Part shown: in pieces, positions 34,177 through 47,212 of the stretch
How positions within the stretch are numbered: the first letter of the stretch is position 1
How the letters are laid out: each line of letters begins with the position of its first letter
Source of the DNA: Molossus alvarezi
Taxonomy: Eukaryota > Chordata > Mammalia > Chiroptera > Molossidae
Reading direction: 5' to 3'
NCBI GenBank assembly: GCA_037176705.1
Contig: CM073895.1
Location: forward strand, 2,480,001-2,544,000
DNA: 64,000 nucleotides
The notes under the pieces: model-generated
Told to the model about the DNA's origin: nothing
Databases searched by the model: none
The model's input: the letters and a program-made list of their open reading frames with translations, nothing else
Made by a program: the position numbers and the translations under genes

Positions 34177-36585
34177 GTGAGCCCGTGGGCCGGCTGGCTC
34201 CGCGGACAGGAGCCGAGCCCCATGGCCACACCGCCACGCGGCTGCAGCCCCGCCCCGCCCGCCAGACGCCAGGGTTCGCGCCCTGCAGGCTGTGTAACAC
34301 CGTGAGGAGGAGGCAGGTCCTCGGTGGGGGCCGCCCTGTGGGGGCCTCCAAAGCAGCTGAGGACCCTGGGGGCCCACCAGCCGTGACGCGGGCTGCAGAG
34401 GGGCGTGACCTTCGGTGGTGCGGTGGGCAGAGCTCAGGGGGCGTAAACCCAGGAATCCTGAGTGAGATGCAGGACACAGGAGGTGTGCCCTCCAGCAGGC
34501 CTTTCTGGGGTGCACGCGCTTTGAGGGTAATTAGGTGGAAAGACCAGGAAAGGATGGCCTGTGTGTAGGGGGGCAGACCCTGTGAGAAGGCGGGAGCAGA
34601 TGAGCAGAGGGTCCCCGGAGGTGGGGCGGGAGGGGGTGGTGAGGCCATCCACAGACTGCAGTTTGGGTCTGGGGAGGGGAACACCCGAGTCTGGGCGGTG
34701 GCCGCAGGCCCTGCCAGGCACGCATGCCTGCCTCTGGGCCTTGGCCTCCCAGGGGGTGGGCACAGAAGGGGCAGGACTGGGGTGAGCGGCAGGGTCGGGC
34801 AGTCTCCCGATTCCCTGCCCGTGTGGGCCCCAGCTCCTCCCCCACCCCCGAGGCTCCGGGTCCGAGCTGAGGTGCGGGCGGGCGAACCCAGACTCCAGAC
34901 GGGGCATTGTTCTGTTTCAGGGGCTTCCCGCCTGGACAAACAGCCCTGGGCTGTGAAACCTGCACCCTGCCTGGGTTCACAGCTAAACTTAGGGCCGCCC
35001 ATTGTTTTGCTGGGGCCAAGAAGTTTGGTTAATAACTTCCCCCGATTCTCTTCGGGTTGGGCTGGAAGAGCCGACAGGCCAGCCAGGCGCATCCTGTGTT
35101 TGTTTGTGGGGGAGCTGGGCCGGGAATATCTGATCGGGTGGGGCAGGCGGGGTGGCCGGACCCGCTGTGGCCTCCGCGAGGCCCGCCCGGGCCTGAGGAA
35201 GAGGGGACAGTGGGCACGCATGGTCCCCTGCCAGCTGGGCCCTGCCACCCACTGCCCCTGGGGCCCAGAGCGGGTGGGTGGAGTGATGGGAGATGACCAG
35301 TCAGTCACTTAATTAAATGACCTGAACAACGTAACTGAGGCTCTACACAGGGCGGTCACCACGGTGAGGACGTCAGCCCGCACTGCTCAGACCCGGGCAC
35401 CTGGCAGGGTTATGTTTCTGAGGCCCGTGTCCCAGGGGTCCCCTTGTCCGTGGAGGGGCCTGTGAGAGGCTGGACAGCAACTGAGGGGCAGCTCCCATCT
35501 GTCTGTCGGGCACACGGAGGGCAGCCCAGGGCAGTGCTGCCTACCCCATAGGGATGGCAAAGCCCAAAATCCTGCCCCCTGGGCAGGACTGGCGAGGGGC
35601 AAGGTGGCAGCCCAGGGGCACAGGTGGCCTGGGCCATTATGGGCGCGTGCGTTTTCTATTCGTTAGCCCCTCTCCAGTGTCGTCATTGTAACCAGTTGGT
35701 TGTCCCCCAACTTACATCCGCAGGGGCTCTGGCCATGATAAATGCCCTTCCTGTCCAGGCCCCTCCCGGCCCCCCTGGCCTGGCTCACAGCGGGCACTCT
35801 CCGGACAGCCCCTCCATCTGAGGAAGGTGCCGCCGAGGCCTGTATAGCTCCATCAGCCCCCCCTCCTACCCCAAGCCCCCAGGACTCAGGGCAGGCAGTC
35901 TGATCATGACTGCCCACCACGTGGGAAAAACCGCTGCCACCCTCCCTTCTGCTCCCTGAGCAGACCCTTGGCATCACCAAGGAGCAGAGTGGCAGCCCCC
36001 TTTGTCCACATCCGTGTCCTGTGCCATGTGACCCTGGCACTATCCCCTTGACCGTTTAGTTAGTGGGGTCTGGGTCTCAGGCGGTTGAAATCCTTTCAGT
36101 AGGTTGCCTGCAATTGTGGCCTGCTGCCACCAGGTGGCGGTGCTGGCGCCTCAGGCCCCGAGCCCTTCTCCAACCCGAGGTCAGGTAGCTGTTCTAATTT
36201 TTCACGCCTCAAAAAAAAAAGATATAATTCTGTCTTTAAACCACAGCCGGCATTCGGGAGTTCTGGCCAGGGGTCACCCCAGCGGGGCACTGCTGGCTCG
36301 TTTCAACATCACGCACGTCCACAGTCGGCCTCGGTGTCCTCCACGCCAGGCGGGGCGGCTGGCTGCGGACAGTCAGCTCCGGCTCCCACGGCCTGGACCC
36401 TGGACGGCAGTGGGGGTTCCGGGGAAGGATAAGAGCAGGGCTGGCCACAGACACTGGAGGAATCCAGCCCAGGGGCCCAAAGACGCCAACTGATGTCCCC
36501 CGTCGCCGGGGACCCCAGATGCCCATGGGGTGAGTCCCCACTCTCCGAGAGAGGCCCCGAGCCTGTCCCGTTCTCATGCCAACAG
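34177..36585 (+). other. PRDM16: PRDM16 intron 10
   Basis: 2.4 kb. It contains a moderately AT-rich block near 34975-35125 (CCCATTGTTTTGC and GGTTAATAAC, resembling SOX and HNF1-type sites), TTAATTAA at 35308-35315, and a full consensus CTCF core at 36127-36140. A 432-codon minus-strand open frame across 34.0-35.3 kb has no recognisable domain and is taken as chance. Confidence 0.75.
36127..36140 (+). promoter_or_regulatory. CTCF core consensus site
   Basis: CCACCAGGTGGCGG matches every position of the CTCF core CCASYAGRKGGCRS. It is located 445 bp before exon 11. CTCF often binds such cores as a loop anchor or exon-inclusion roadblock. Occupancy cannot be judged from sequence. Confidence 0.55.
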
Positions 36586-36755
36586 ATGTCAGCCATCGAG
36601 ACCATGACGGAGAAGCTGGAGAGCTTCGCGGCCATGAAGGCAGACTCCAGTGGCTCCCTGCAGCCCCTCCCCCACCACCCCTTCAACTTCCGGTCCCCGC
36701 CCCCGACGCTCTCGGACCCCATCCTCAGGAAGGGCAAGGAGCGGTACACGTGCCG
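36586..36755 (+). CDS. PRDM16: PRDM16 coding exon 11
   Basis: 170 nt, phase 0 in and 2 out, acceptor ATGCCAACAG before 36586 and donor GTGAGA from 36756. It begins [20 protein letters not shown] and continues through [20 protein letters not shown] to KERYTC, which supplies the first Cys of zinc finger 8. Nearly identical to human. This stretch links the repression region to the second zinc-finger array. Confidence 0.97.
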
Positions 36756-37459
<704 letters not shown>

Positions 37460-38354
37460 TGAGCATGGTAAGGGCCGTGCATACGCTCCCTGTCACTCCT
37501 GGGCCCTCCCCCTGACCCCACGGCTATCCTGTGCCCTGGGATGATGTAAAGATTAGGCAGGAGGTACCCAGGCCCAGCAGGCTTCCGGAAGACTCCCACC
37601 TGCCCACAGAGGACGGTGCCGGAGCAGCTGCCCCACCTTCTCTGGGTGCCCACGGGGGCAGGGGCTCAGAGCGGAATCAGATGGGAGCCAGGGCCTCAGG
37701 GGCAGGCTGTTGCAGAAGCCTCAAGCACATCCCCCATCTCGCGGGGACCGTGGCTGACCTGACCTTGGGCGGGGTGGGTGCCCAAGGCAGGGTGTACAGC
37801 GGGAAGGGGCTCCGCACCCTGCAGGTCCCAGCCAGGCGGGGCACCCTGGACAGAAGCCGAGTTTCTGCCCCCACGGTGCCCCTCGGTGCTGGGCAGCGCC
37901 GGCCCCACAGCACAGCGTGGGGACAGCCACCGTGTTTTGTGTTCACAAAGAGCAGGGACGCGACCCCCATTTCAAACACTTGCAACTGAGGCTCAGCGAT
38001 GCCCTCTGACTTGCCAGGGGCCTGAACCCAGGGCCATGTGAGCTTAGGGGGTCTGGCCCTGTTTCCTGGGGCCTTCGCAGGGTCCGAGAAGGGCTGAGGG
38101 TGACTCCTGGCTTTCAGGAGACCTGCCCAGGGAGGAGCCTGGGAGTTGGTGCTTTAGCCGAGCTCAGGTGACGGTGGCCTAGAGCCCAGGCGGGCAGACG
38201 CTGGGTTAGATGCTGACGTGACTCTGGGCTGTGTCTGCTGGATGAAGAGCGGCCGTTCAGACCAAGGCATCGGGTGTGGTTTTAAGTGGGTAACATCAGA
38301 TTCCCGTGTCCAGCCACACTGAGCTCGGAGTCACCCACTGGCCACGGAGACGGT

Positions 38355-38462
38355 GTTTGTGTGTGCGTGTGCGAATGTGTGTGTGTGTGCATGTGTATGT
38401 GCACGTGCGCATGCGTATGTACATGTGTGTGTGTGCATATGCACGTGTGTGTGTGCGTGTCC
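38355..38462. repeat. TG-rich alternating repeat
   Basis: GTGTGTGCGTGTGCGAATGT followed by TGTGTGCATGTGTATGTGCA-type sequence; imperfect TG repeat in intron 12. Confidence 0.92.
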
Positions 38463-38769
38463 ATCCCTGGGGAGGATGGCCACATGGGCCCCTGTGGTGT
38501 GCTGGTCCCTACACCCATCCTGAGACATCACGAGTGTCCCCAACCATCCCAGGGCCACATCCTGTCTCAGCTGGATAAATGACAGCCCACGCTACTTACC
38601 ACTTGTCTGGCCAGCACCCAGCACCCCAACGCACGGGCTCCTGTCCCCCCAAATGTGAATCACAACCCATCAAAGGCTAGCAACAGAAGGAGTGATGTGG
38701 TCCTCCCCTCCCGCCTCGTGGCTTTTCTGTAAGGAGAGCCGGCTTCTGGCCAGTGTCCCACGATGGAGC

Positions 38770-38900
38770 CCGGGGCGGGGGCGGGCGTGTTTATGGAAGA
38801 ATTTGATTATCATTGATTCCTTTTGTTCGCCAGTCTGTGCTGTTCAGCTCACTTACGTAACAGTGATTGCTTTCAACGTCTGCCGGCTCGGCTTTCTCTG
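38770..38900. promoter_or_regulatory. AT-rich element with PAR-bZIP/NFIL3 palindrome
   Basis: AT-rich block containing TTACGTAA at 38853-38860, a perfect palindrome that is the consensus for NFIL3 and PAR-bZIP factors (DBP, TEF, HLF; the circadian D-box) and is also bound by C/EBP. TTTGATTATCATTGATTCC lies 45 bp upstream. Inferred from motif content. Confidence 0.35.
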
Positions 38901-39984
38901 GCTCAGGGCGACCCTGTGCGGAGGAGCCTGGGCTGCGACCTCCCGGTGACGTCACAGGGGCTTCTGGGCTGACTTTGATCCCTGCAAGGGTTTAAGCTGG
39001 GAAGGGAAATGCGTACATCCGTCCACAGAGACCTGCCAAAGAGGGGGACCCCCCACCCCAGGAGGTTGATTAGACCGCCCGCCCACCACCTGCCTGCGTG
39101 AGCGCCCCCCAGGCCAGCGCCCACGTGGGCTGCTGTGTGTGCCCCGGGGAGCCCGCTGACCTCCCCCTCGCCAGCTGGGCTTCCTTCTCGCGCTGCCCAG
39201 AGGAACCCTGTCATCAGACCAGGCGACCCCGAGAGGCCCCAGGTCATCCACAGTCACGCAGACTGTGTTTCTGGGTGTGGGGCAAGAAAGGCACTCGAGC
39301 GTGGCTCACACGGTTCTGGAGGGAAGGTCAGACCTCCGGCCCGGCCCGCGTCCTCCGCCGGCCGCTGCTACCGGCTCGGAGCAGGGCTGGCACGCAAGGG
39401 CAGTTCCTCGCTCGGGTGTGCCGCGCCAGCCCGCGGGCTCGTCGAGAGGACGGAGGGAGGATTGAGGGGACAGCTGCCCGGCAGCCATGCCCGGGTCCCT
39501 ACGGAGTGTGGCCAGCGGGACCTTGAGTCCCACTCCGGAAGCGAGCCTCCGAGGGCTGGCCTGTGGGCTCCCGGCGGGACCTGGATTCCCACCCCAGGAT
39601 ATGGGCCTCTCCATCTTCAGTCCGGACCCTCCCGGGCTCCCATCCTGCCATCCGCATTCAGCCCAATGCCCACACCAGGCCCATGCGTGTCTTCTTCCTC
39701 TGTTAGTTTCATTTTTAGGGCTGGGTTTCGAAATCTTTTTCCTTCTCTTTGCTTTTACAATTTCCAACAGCCTTTCTCCCTGCGGCAGCGTGGGCCTGTG
39801 TCCCGCGGTGGAGCGGAGGGGGCCGCCGCCCAGGGCCCTGTCACCCTCCCCACCTGTTCCGTGCCCGTCGTGGCTGGCTCCCTGGGACGGCAGCACACAG
39901 TCACACAAGGTCCCCTGCAGGCCCCACTGAGTGCCCGACCCTGTGGGGCACAGCGGTGTTACTCTGTCCAGCCGCCACGGATCT

Positions 39985-40115
39985 CAGTCGCCACTTGTCA
40001 GCTTATTCACAATGCAAATCCCAGCTGCTGGCAGAACCCTGCTCCCTGGAGCCCTGGGCTCCCTGCTCCCCTAACTTTCAGACAGATTTGTTTGTCTGGG
40101 CCATTTATTTAGATT
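39985..40115. promoter_or_regulatory. Candidate element with POU octamer
   Basis: Contains ATGCAAAT at 40012-40019, the exact POU octamer, followed at about 80-100 bp by CAGATTTGTTTGTCTGG and CATTTATTTAGATTAG. The AT-rich composition differs from the flanks. Inferred only. Confidence 0.3.
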
Positions 40116-40564
40116 AGAACTCGGGAGGGCTGCTCAGGACTCTGTGACCCGCTGAAGGCCCGGTCCCCTCACCCCGCCACGGCCCTCCCCGGCCCCGCAG
40201 AGGTTGGAGGGAGGGCTCCCCATGGAGCCCTGCTCCCCCTGTCTGGGAACCAGCTCCTCTGCACCCCATTTCTTACTCAGGATCCCCCTGCTCCCCGTTC
40301 ACACAGCTGCCGTAGGGGCACTTGTCGACAGAAAGAAGGTAAGGAAGACTGTGAGCGCAGTGTAGACCGAGGTGGTACAGCTCAGCCCGGGACTCCTGTT
40401 GGATGGGCCAGGGGCGGCAGCACAGTCAGACCGGGGCTGGGGCCAGCTTGGCCTTCGCTTGGTCCTTCCTGAGGAGCAGGGCCGTGGTCTGGGAGCCGCA
40501 CACCACTCGGGCCGACGGGGAGGCTGGCAGTGTCCCTGGAGGATATCTGAGGACCAGGAAACTT

Positions 40565-40815
40565 GTGTGTGCCCATATGCACATGTACCAGACGTGTGCG
40601 TGCATATCCCACACGTGTACAGTGCACACCCATGCACACTAACACGTGTACTGTGTGCGAGCACTCCACTGCACATACCCGCACATGTCACGTGTGCATG
40701 GGCACACACATGCACACGAACCCAAGGCCCTATGTGAGCACACCCACACGTGCACACGTGTGCCTGAACACGCACGTGCACACTGACACGTGCACTGTGT
40801 GCACACACCTGGGCG
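40565..40815. repeat. CA/TG alternating imperfect repeat
   Basis: Stretch of CACATGTACCAGACGTGTGC-like sequence with frequent ACACGTGT and GTGCACAC units in intron 12. It contains several CACGTG E-box palindromes as a by-product of the repeat. Confidence 0.9.
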
Positions 40816-41084
40816 CACAGAGTGGTGAGAGCACCTGTGGTCAGCGGTCGCCGCCTTGCTTGGACTGGGTGTGCCACCGCAAGGGGCAGGGCGGGAGACG
40901 GCGGAGCGGGGGCTGCGGGTCCCTCCTTGGCCACCCTCTCCGGCTCTGGCCGGGTTGTCACGCTTCCCCGCGCACGCATCGCTGGGCCCGGCTCTCCTTC
41001 CCCCTCTGGGCTGCGCGAGTGGCCGCGAAGGCCGGGCCACGAGGGCCCCACTCCACAGGCCCCACCCCACGGGGCCGGCACACT

Positions 41085-41190
41085 GCGGCGTCTCTGCTTG
41101 TTCATCGCGGTTATTTCCTGGCAGTAAAGCGCTTTGTTCAGATAAACTCGGTGTCGACAGAATATTCTGACAGACGCCAATGGAGGAAGG
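41085..41190. promoter_or_regulatory. Small AT-richer island, weak regulatory candidate
   Basis: Contains GCTTTGTTCAGATAAACTCG and AGAATATTCTGACAG; the GAATATTC palindrome lies at about 41160. Composition differs from the flanks. Very weak evidence. Confidence 0.2.
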
Positions 41191-41623
41191 AGCCTCCTGA
41201 TTTCCCACGAGTGCCGTGCAGCCTGGCAGGGTGCCCACCGAGAGGGGCGCGCCGATGCGCTGCGCACCCTGCTGCCTCCCAATCCAGAGGGGACAGTGTG
41301 GCCATGTGGGGTCCCGACAGAGGACGCGGCCTGCCGGCGGCAAGGCTGGGGAGCCTTCTGCTTAAGGACACTAAGGAGCCTCAGGGTAGCCCCCCCTTTG
41401 GTGGATTAGCAAGCTGAGGCCCGGGAGACAGGGGACTAGCCCAAGGACCCACCAAGACCGGCTCTCCTCAGCCTCCTGTGCCCGGTGGGGGTCCCGCAGG
41501 GAGGACAGCCGCAGGGAGCTGGCTCCGGGCCCCCCTGCCCGGCCCAGCCTCAGCACTCTTCTGTGGTGAGATGCTGCCCCCTTGAGGCTGCCGGGAGCAT
41601 GTCGCCCTGCCAGGCCTGAGTGA

Positions 41624-42053
<430 letters not shown>

Positions 42054-42228
42054 TGAGCCAGCACGCTGGGGTCCTCACGAACCACCTGGGGACCAGCGCC
42101 TCTTCCCCCACCTCTGAGTCGGAAACCCACGCACTTTTAGACGAGAAAGAAGACTCCTACTTCTCTGAAATCAGAAACTTCATCGCCAACAGTGAGATGA
42201 ACCAGGCGTCAGCGCGAACAGACAAACG
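42054..42228 (+). CDS. PRDM16: PRDM16 coding exon 14
   Basis: 175 nt, phase 1 in and 2 out, donor GTAAGA from 42229. The product includes [20 protein letters not shown] and [20 protein letters not shown], well conserved with human PRDM16 and related to MECOM. It follows the last zinc finger; no enzymatic domain. Differences from human are mostly conservative (P to A, N to T). Confidence 0.96.
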
Positions 42229-44658
42229 GTAAGAGGCCCACTCGGGGTCCCGGGCCGGGGACACAGCTGCCCGCCTGTGTGGCTGAGCCCAGAGCAGGGC
42301 ACCCCCCAGGGGCACGGAACCAGGGTCCCACAGCAGAAGGTGAGGCCCACGGGCTCTGCAGCGGATGCCTGTTCCGTCCCAGCTCTGCCACCTGCCACCT
42401 GGGGGAGGGTCCGCGAGGGCCCCACCCGGCCTGCCTCTCCCTCTGGACAGGCTGGTGCCGGCTGGTGCCTGGGGGCAGCTTCCCCACCGCCCAGGGCAGG
42501 GGAGGGAGTGAGGCTGAGCCAGGGGCCAGGCACAGCCAGCCACACACCGGGCCCTCGGGTGGCCCGTCCTGCACAGCTGGTCCAGGGAGCCCGGGGACCT
42601 GGCAGGAGGTGCCCGCGTCACTGTTGAAAGTGGGAATCGCGGTCTCAGTGGGCGTAGATCACACGTTCTGCGTCCAGTGCTGGTGCCCAGCGGTCCTGAC
42701 GGGGCCGCACCCACATTACCGGTTCCCCCTCAGAACCGACTCCCTGCTCTTGACTGTCAGGGAGAGTTCAGGGCCCACCAGGCTCCCCGGCCTCACGGCC
42801 CCTTACACTCGTGGCTGACGTGTGTTCCTGCCAAGCCCATCCGCTGGAGTCCTGGCCCGCAGGACCTCCGAATGTGACCTTTGGGGGAAGAGGAGGTCAT
42901 GCTGGAGTTGGGTGACTGTAATCCCTTGTGATGGGTGACCTCGCAGAAGAGGAAATCTGGACACAGACACGCCACCAGGAAACCCCCGTGCGAAGACGGA
43001 GCAGAGATGGGGTGAGGGGTCTACAAGCCGAGGAACCCGGGGGGGCCAGCTGCCTCCGAGGACCAGCCCCACGACGCCCAGGTCCAGGACAGGGAGAGAG
43101 GGTCCCTTTTGTTGAAGCCCCAGCCATGGAGCCGTGTTCCGGCCGCCCCGAGACATGCACACACCAAGCAGCTGTTGGAGCCCTGGACACTCGTCCCCGT
43201 GTCCTCTCTGTCTGGAGCCAGCGCCAGCCTCCTGGGCCCACAGTCTGCCTGCTCAGCCCCGTGCTGAGCTCCTGCCTGGGGCCGGCCTCCCACCATTGAG
43301 CAGCTCCTCCACGGCCTGGGGCACAGAGATCAAGAGCGAGGTCCCTGTCCCCAGGCACAGGGGCTCGTATGGAACACCGCTCGGTGTGCCCAGGTGTGAT
43401 CGAAGGACACGCAGGTCGCTGCACCCACAGTTCCCTCCTCCGGTCCTCGGCAGGGAGGGTGTTCTCACGTCACCAAGAGGGTACAGGACACCAAGAGGCC
43501 ACAACCCTCCCCAAGGTCACCCCGCAGAGGGCCAGAGACGGGCACAGGCCTGGCCTCGGCCCCCGCCTGGCTCTTCCTGCTGGTGGACACGGAGGTGAGC
43601 CGGTGCCCAGCACGGTGACCGGCGACAGCGAAGACATGCTGGGCCCCGCCCTGCGGGAAGGCGCGTCCAGTGTCCATCTATATTCTTTCTCGTGGGAGGA
43701 CAAGAAATGAAGACGGGCAGGCCAAGAGCCCAGCCAGGGGTCCCCAGCCCAGAACCTCTGCACAGGGACGAGCCCTGGCCTCGGTCCCCGTGTGGAGGCC
43801 GCTGGTCATGGGGAGGACGCCCCCCTGCCTCACGCAGAAGGACCGTGTCCCCGGACCACAGTGGACAGGTTCCCCTCAGCCACGCGAAGCCCAGAAGAAA
43901 TGGTGTCGGGGGCTCGGAACATGGGTCCAGTGTGAGCTCAGCAGCCGTGTGCCTTGCCCTCCTGGCTCCCCACGCCACACGTGGACACCTGCCCAGGTGG
44001 CCCTCCGTCCAGCCCTCGCAGACTTGCCGACGGGCCCCGGGCACAGAGATAAGCGCACAGGCCGGGTGCCTTCTGAAGGGAGAACTTGGCCTGTTAATAA
44101 TGAGGACCCCGAGGCTGCATTGACCCCAAGGATCCCCAAGTCAAGGAACTCGATAACAGCCAAGCCCTCACTCTGCAGAACCCGGGGACCCAGACCTCCG
44201 TCTGCAGAGGGGCCCCTCGCCCAGGGCCGTCCCCACCTCCTGTGTCCTGGAGGCCGGCTGGGCAGCAGCACTGTCCACGCTGGGCTGACAGACGTCCCTG
44301 AGGTCCCCTCCCAGCAGTGCCCCCCTGGCTCCAGCACGAGGACCCCCTCCCCTGCCGGCCGGCCTGGCATCCCAACACGCACTCGACCTGAACGGCCTCC
44401 TGTCCACTCTGGTCCAAGGGACTCTGCCCGCGAGGCGTCCCTGCTGGTCCCTGGCCTTCGGTCCTCGAATTGCTCACCCCCAGGGATGGGCTGAGGCTGA
44501 GGGCGAGGGCAGCCCAGGGCCACAGCTCAGGGTTTTTGTGACCACGGAGGCAGGCTGTCTTTAGGGGAGCTGGGGGCCGGGGGAAGGCCGTGGGGGGACA
44601 GCCGATGGGAGCCGCGTCACCGGCCTCTGGTGGCCAACTCCCTCCCGGGTCATTTCAG
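42229..44658 (+). other. PRDM16: PRDM16 intron 14
   Basis: 2.4 kb, uniformly GC-rich. I see no repeat, RNA gene or exon. The acceptor GGTCATTTCAG lies at 44648-44658. Open frames on both strands are unremarkable. Confidence 0.75.
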
Positions 44659-44892
44659 GCCGGAAGCCCAGGACCTGGACAGCACTGCGCAGTGTCCGGG
44701 CCTGGCCAGCGGGAAGCCAGAGGACGGGGAGGAGGAGGAGGGGGAGCTGGAGGAGGAGGACGAGGACAGCCTGGCAGGGAAGTCCCAGGACGACGACGTG
44801 TCCCCCGCACCCGAGCCCCAGGGCGCCTATGAGGACGAGGAGGATGAGGACCCACCCACCACCCTGGCGGTGGGCTTCGACCACGCCCGAAG
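44659..44892 (+). CDS. PRDM16: PRDM16 coding exon 15 (acidic region)
   Basis: 234 nt, phase 2 in and 2 out. It encodes PEAQDLDSTAQCPGLASGKP, then an acidic run (EDGEEEEGELEEEDEDSLAG) followed by KSQDDDVSPAPEPQGAYEDE and the conserved LAVGFDHARR. The acidic run is a little shorter than in human and the first residues (PEAQDLD) differ from human ADMQIVD. Low-complexity acidic activation-type region; the C-terminal part of PRDM16 is reported to contact coactivators. Confidence 0.96.
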
Positions 44893-45963
44893 GTGGGTGC
44901 CAGCTCCGTGGCCGTGCCCAGGAGGAGCCTGAGGGCCAGGAGTGTGACACGCCCAGCAGCAGAGGGTCTGCCCTCCCCCTGCTGGGTCACCTCCTCCCTC
45001 TGCTGTTTCTACCACAAGGGCTTCTACATATGGGCCAGGGTGAGGCCCAGGCCGGGGGAAGGGGCCAGGGCCCAGACACTCACCACACACACACGTGCAC
45101 ATAGGCACATGCACATGCATACGTGTACATTTGCATACACACAGGCATGCACACACGTACACGTGTGTGTACCGCGTATGCACAAACACCCCCTGCTGTG
45201 CACATGCATAAAGACATGCACACATGTGTGCACATACGAACACGGGTGCATGTGCATGCACGTACACATGCATACATGCACGCACACCTGCACATTTCTG
45301 TGTGCACACACATGCAAACACACAAGTGCATACGTGTGTATACACATGCATGCATGCACGAATGCACGTGGGGGCACAGTGAGAGGTGAAGGCATAGAGG
45401 GAGCTGGCCCTGGACCCTCAGGTGTCTCTGGTCCCACAGTGGAGCCACACGGTACCTGTCAGCCGGGGGCGTGATGCGTGCCTCCCACAGGTGCCGTGTG
45501 CTGGGGCTGAACGCCCAGCTCTGGAAGTTGTAGCGACCAGACCCACTTCCCCCACATCCCGAGGGCTGGCACCTACTTCAGCAACAGTGACAGTGCCGGC
45601 TTCCGAGAGCCCCTGCAGACCCTGCAGAGACAGCCATTCCCTCCCACCCCTAGGCCCTGGGACTGGAGGGCCTGGGCGCCCCCAGAGCTTCCCAGAGGTT
45701 TGGGAACCTAGGTCTCCCCCTTGCCCCTGGAAAGCTGGGTACCCCTTCTGCTGCCTGCAACGTGTGTACATACTCACCCTCCGGGTCCTCTGTCCGTCCA
45801 CTTCCTGCATCCGTGTGGCTCCGTCCTGGTGTCCGTGTGTCTGTGTGTCTGTCTCCTGTGCACGTGGCGTGGAGACGCCGTGCGTGCGTGCCGGCGGAGC
45901 GGCGTGGGCGTCAGCGAGGGCCGGGGCGGCCGGTAACAGCAGGCCTCTCCGTCGTTGGTGCAG
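44893..45963 (+). other. PRDM16: PRDM16 intron 15
   Basis: 1.1 kb, containing an alternating CA/TG tract (45080-45370). A non-repetitive GC-rich segment leads to the acceptor TTGGTGCAG at 45955-45963. Confidence 0.8.
45080..45370. repeat. CA/TG alternating imperfect repeat
   Basis: CACACACACGTGCACATAGG-type alternation over about 290 bp in intron 15. The open frames on both strands across it are repeat artefacts. Confidence 0.92.
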
Positions 45964-46141
45964 GTGTGCTGAGCGGCAGCAAGCGGGCGGCCTCTCCGCT
46001 TCGGAGCCGATGCCGACTGTGGGGAAGGGGCTGGACCTGCGCAGAGCAGCCGAGGAAGCCTTTGGAGTTAAAGATGTCCTTAACTCCACCTTAGACTCTG
46101 AGGCTTTAAAACAGACCCTGTACAGGCAGGCTAAGAACCAG
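45964..46141 (+). CDS. PRDM16: PRDM16 coding exon 16
   Basis: 178 nt, phase 2 in and 0 out, donor GTAGGT from 46142. It starts CAERQQAGGLSASEPMPTVG and continues KGLDLRRAAEEAFGVKDVLN, then STLDSEALKQTLYRQAKNQ. The second and third parts are nearly identical to human. The first dozen residues are diverged and about one residue longer than human (CAEDHEGGLLALEPMPTF). Confidence 0.96.
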
Positions 46142-47212
46142 GTAGGTACCCGCAGAGCCCGCCCTCCCCCCGCGCCAGGCCGGACGGCAGGGACAGCCTT
46201 ACCTCTCGTGCGGCCACCCCCTGCCTGCCGGGGGGCGCCCAGGACCCACGGGCCCTCCGTGCCCACTGCATCAGCCAGAGAGACGCCCCAGTGACCACCG
46301 CTTTCCTGCCAGCAGGGGTGGGTGGGACAGGTTGAGAGCAGGACCTGAGCCAGAGCGCTGGGGACACAGAGGTCACTGTCCTCTCGTCCCCAGAAGGAGG
46401 CGTCCATGAGCAGGTGTCCAGGGTGAGCCGGCCTCGGCCTCCACCCTCGAGGTCCCGCCAGAGTGTCGGGTAGCCCAGGTTTCCTGGAAGGAGGCGCTGG
46501 TTCCCAGTCGGAGCTGTGACGGGGTCGGGGAGGCACGAGGCTTGGCCCTGGGCGCCCCTTCCTGAGTGTAGGTGGCCGCGGACCCTGCCTCCTGTCCTCT
46601 CCAGTACGGAGGGGGCAGGGTCCCAGTCAGCTCTCCGCAGCCCACCCCAAGTCTCAGCAAAAACCGTCTGTGTGTCTGTCTTCGTCTTTTACTAATTCTG
46701 TCCGGAGTGTTGATGGGTGGGACAAGGGCTTGCCCCCCGGAGCCCCGCTGCGGTGGCCGGTCCCCGCGCCCTGCGGGCGGTCTGAGCCGTGCTCGGGGCC
46801 AGCAGACGGAGCGTCCTGTTTGTGTGCTGAGATCTGTCCCTTCACTACCATCCACACAGTCCCCAAGGCAGGGCTGACCCTGGGCGGGGTCTTCGCGGTG
46901 GCCGCAGCACCTCCCACAGTGCACACCAGCCCCCAAGGGCCGAGAGCAGTGGGGTGGGCGGGGGAGGTGACTGCAGGGGGGAGCACCCCGAGGGAGCCTC
47001 TACCGGGGCCACTGCGTCCCAGCTGCCCTCTGTCTCCCTCTTCAGGCCGGGCTGGGGGAGTCGCCTCTACGGTCTGGCCCTGGCACCCTGCTCTGCCCTC
47101 CCACCTGGGTCTGGGCGGTGAAGGGGCGAGGGCAGCGGGCAGAGGAAGGCTGAGAAGGGGGGAGCGGGCCGCAGCCCAGGCTCAGCTGGCGCCCTGTGCC
47201 CTCTCCCACCAG
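46142..47212 (+). other. PRDM16: PRDM16 intron 16
   Basis: 1.1 kb, GC-rich, acceptor CTCTCCCACCAG. No other feature recognisable. Confidence 0.8.

Noticed and set aside
34010..35308. 432-codon open frame on the minus strand across exon 10 and introns 9-10
   Set aside because: GC-rich sequence has few stops; the product shows no recognisable domain and crosses exon 10 in antisense.
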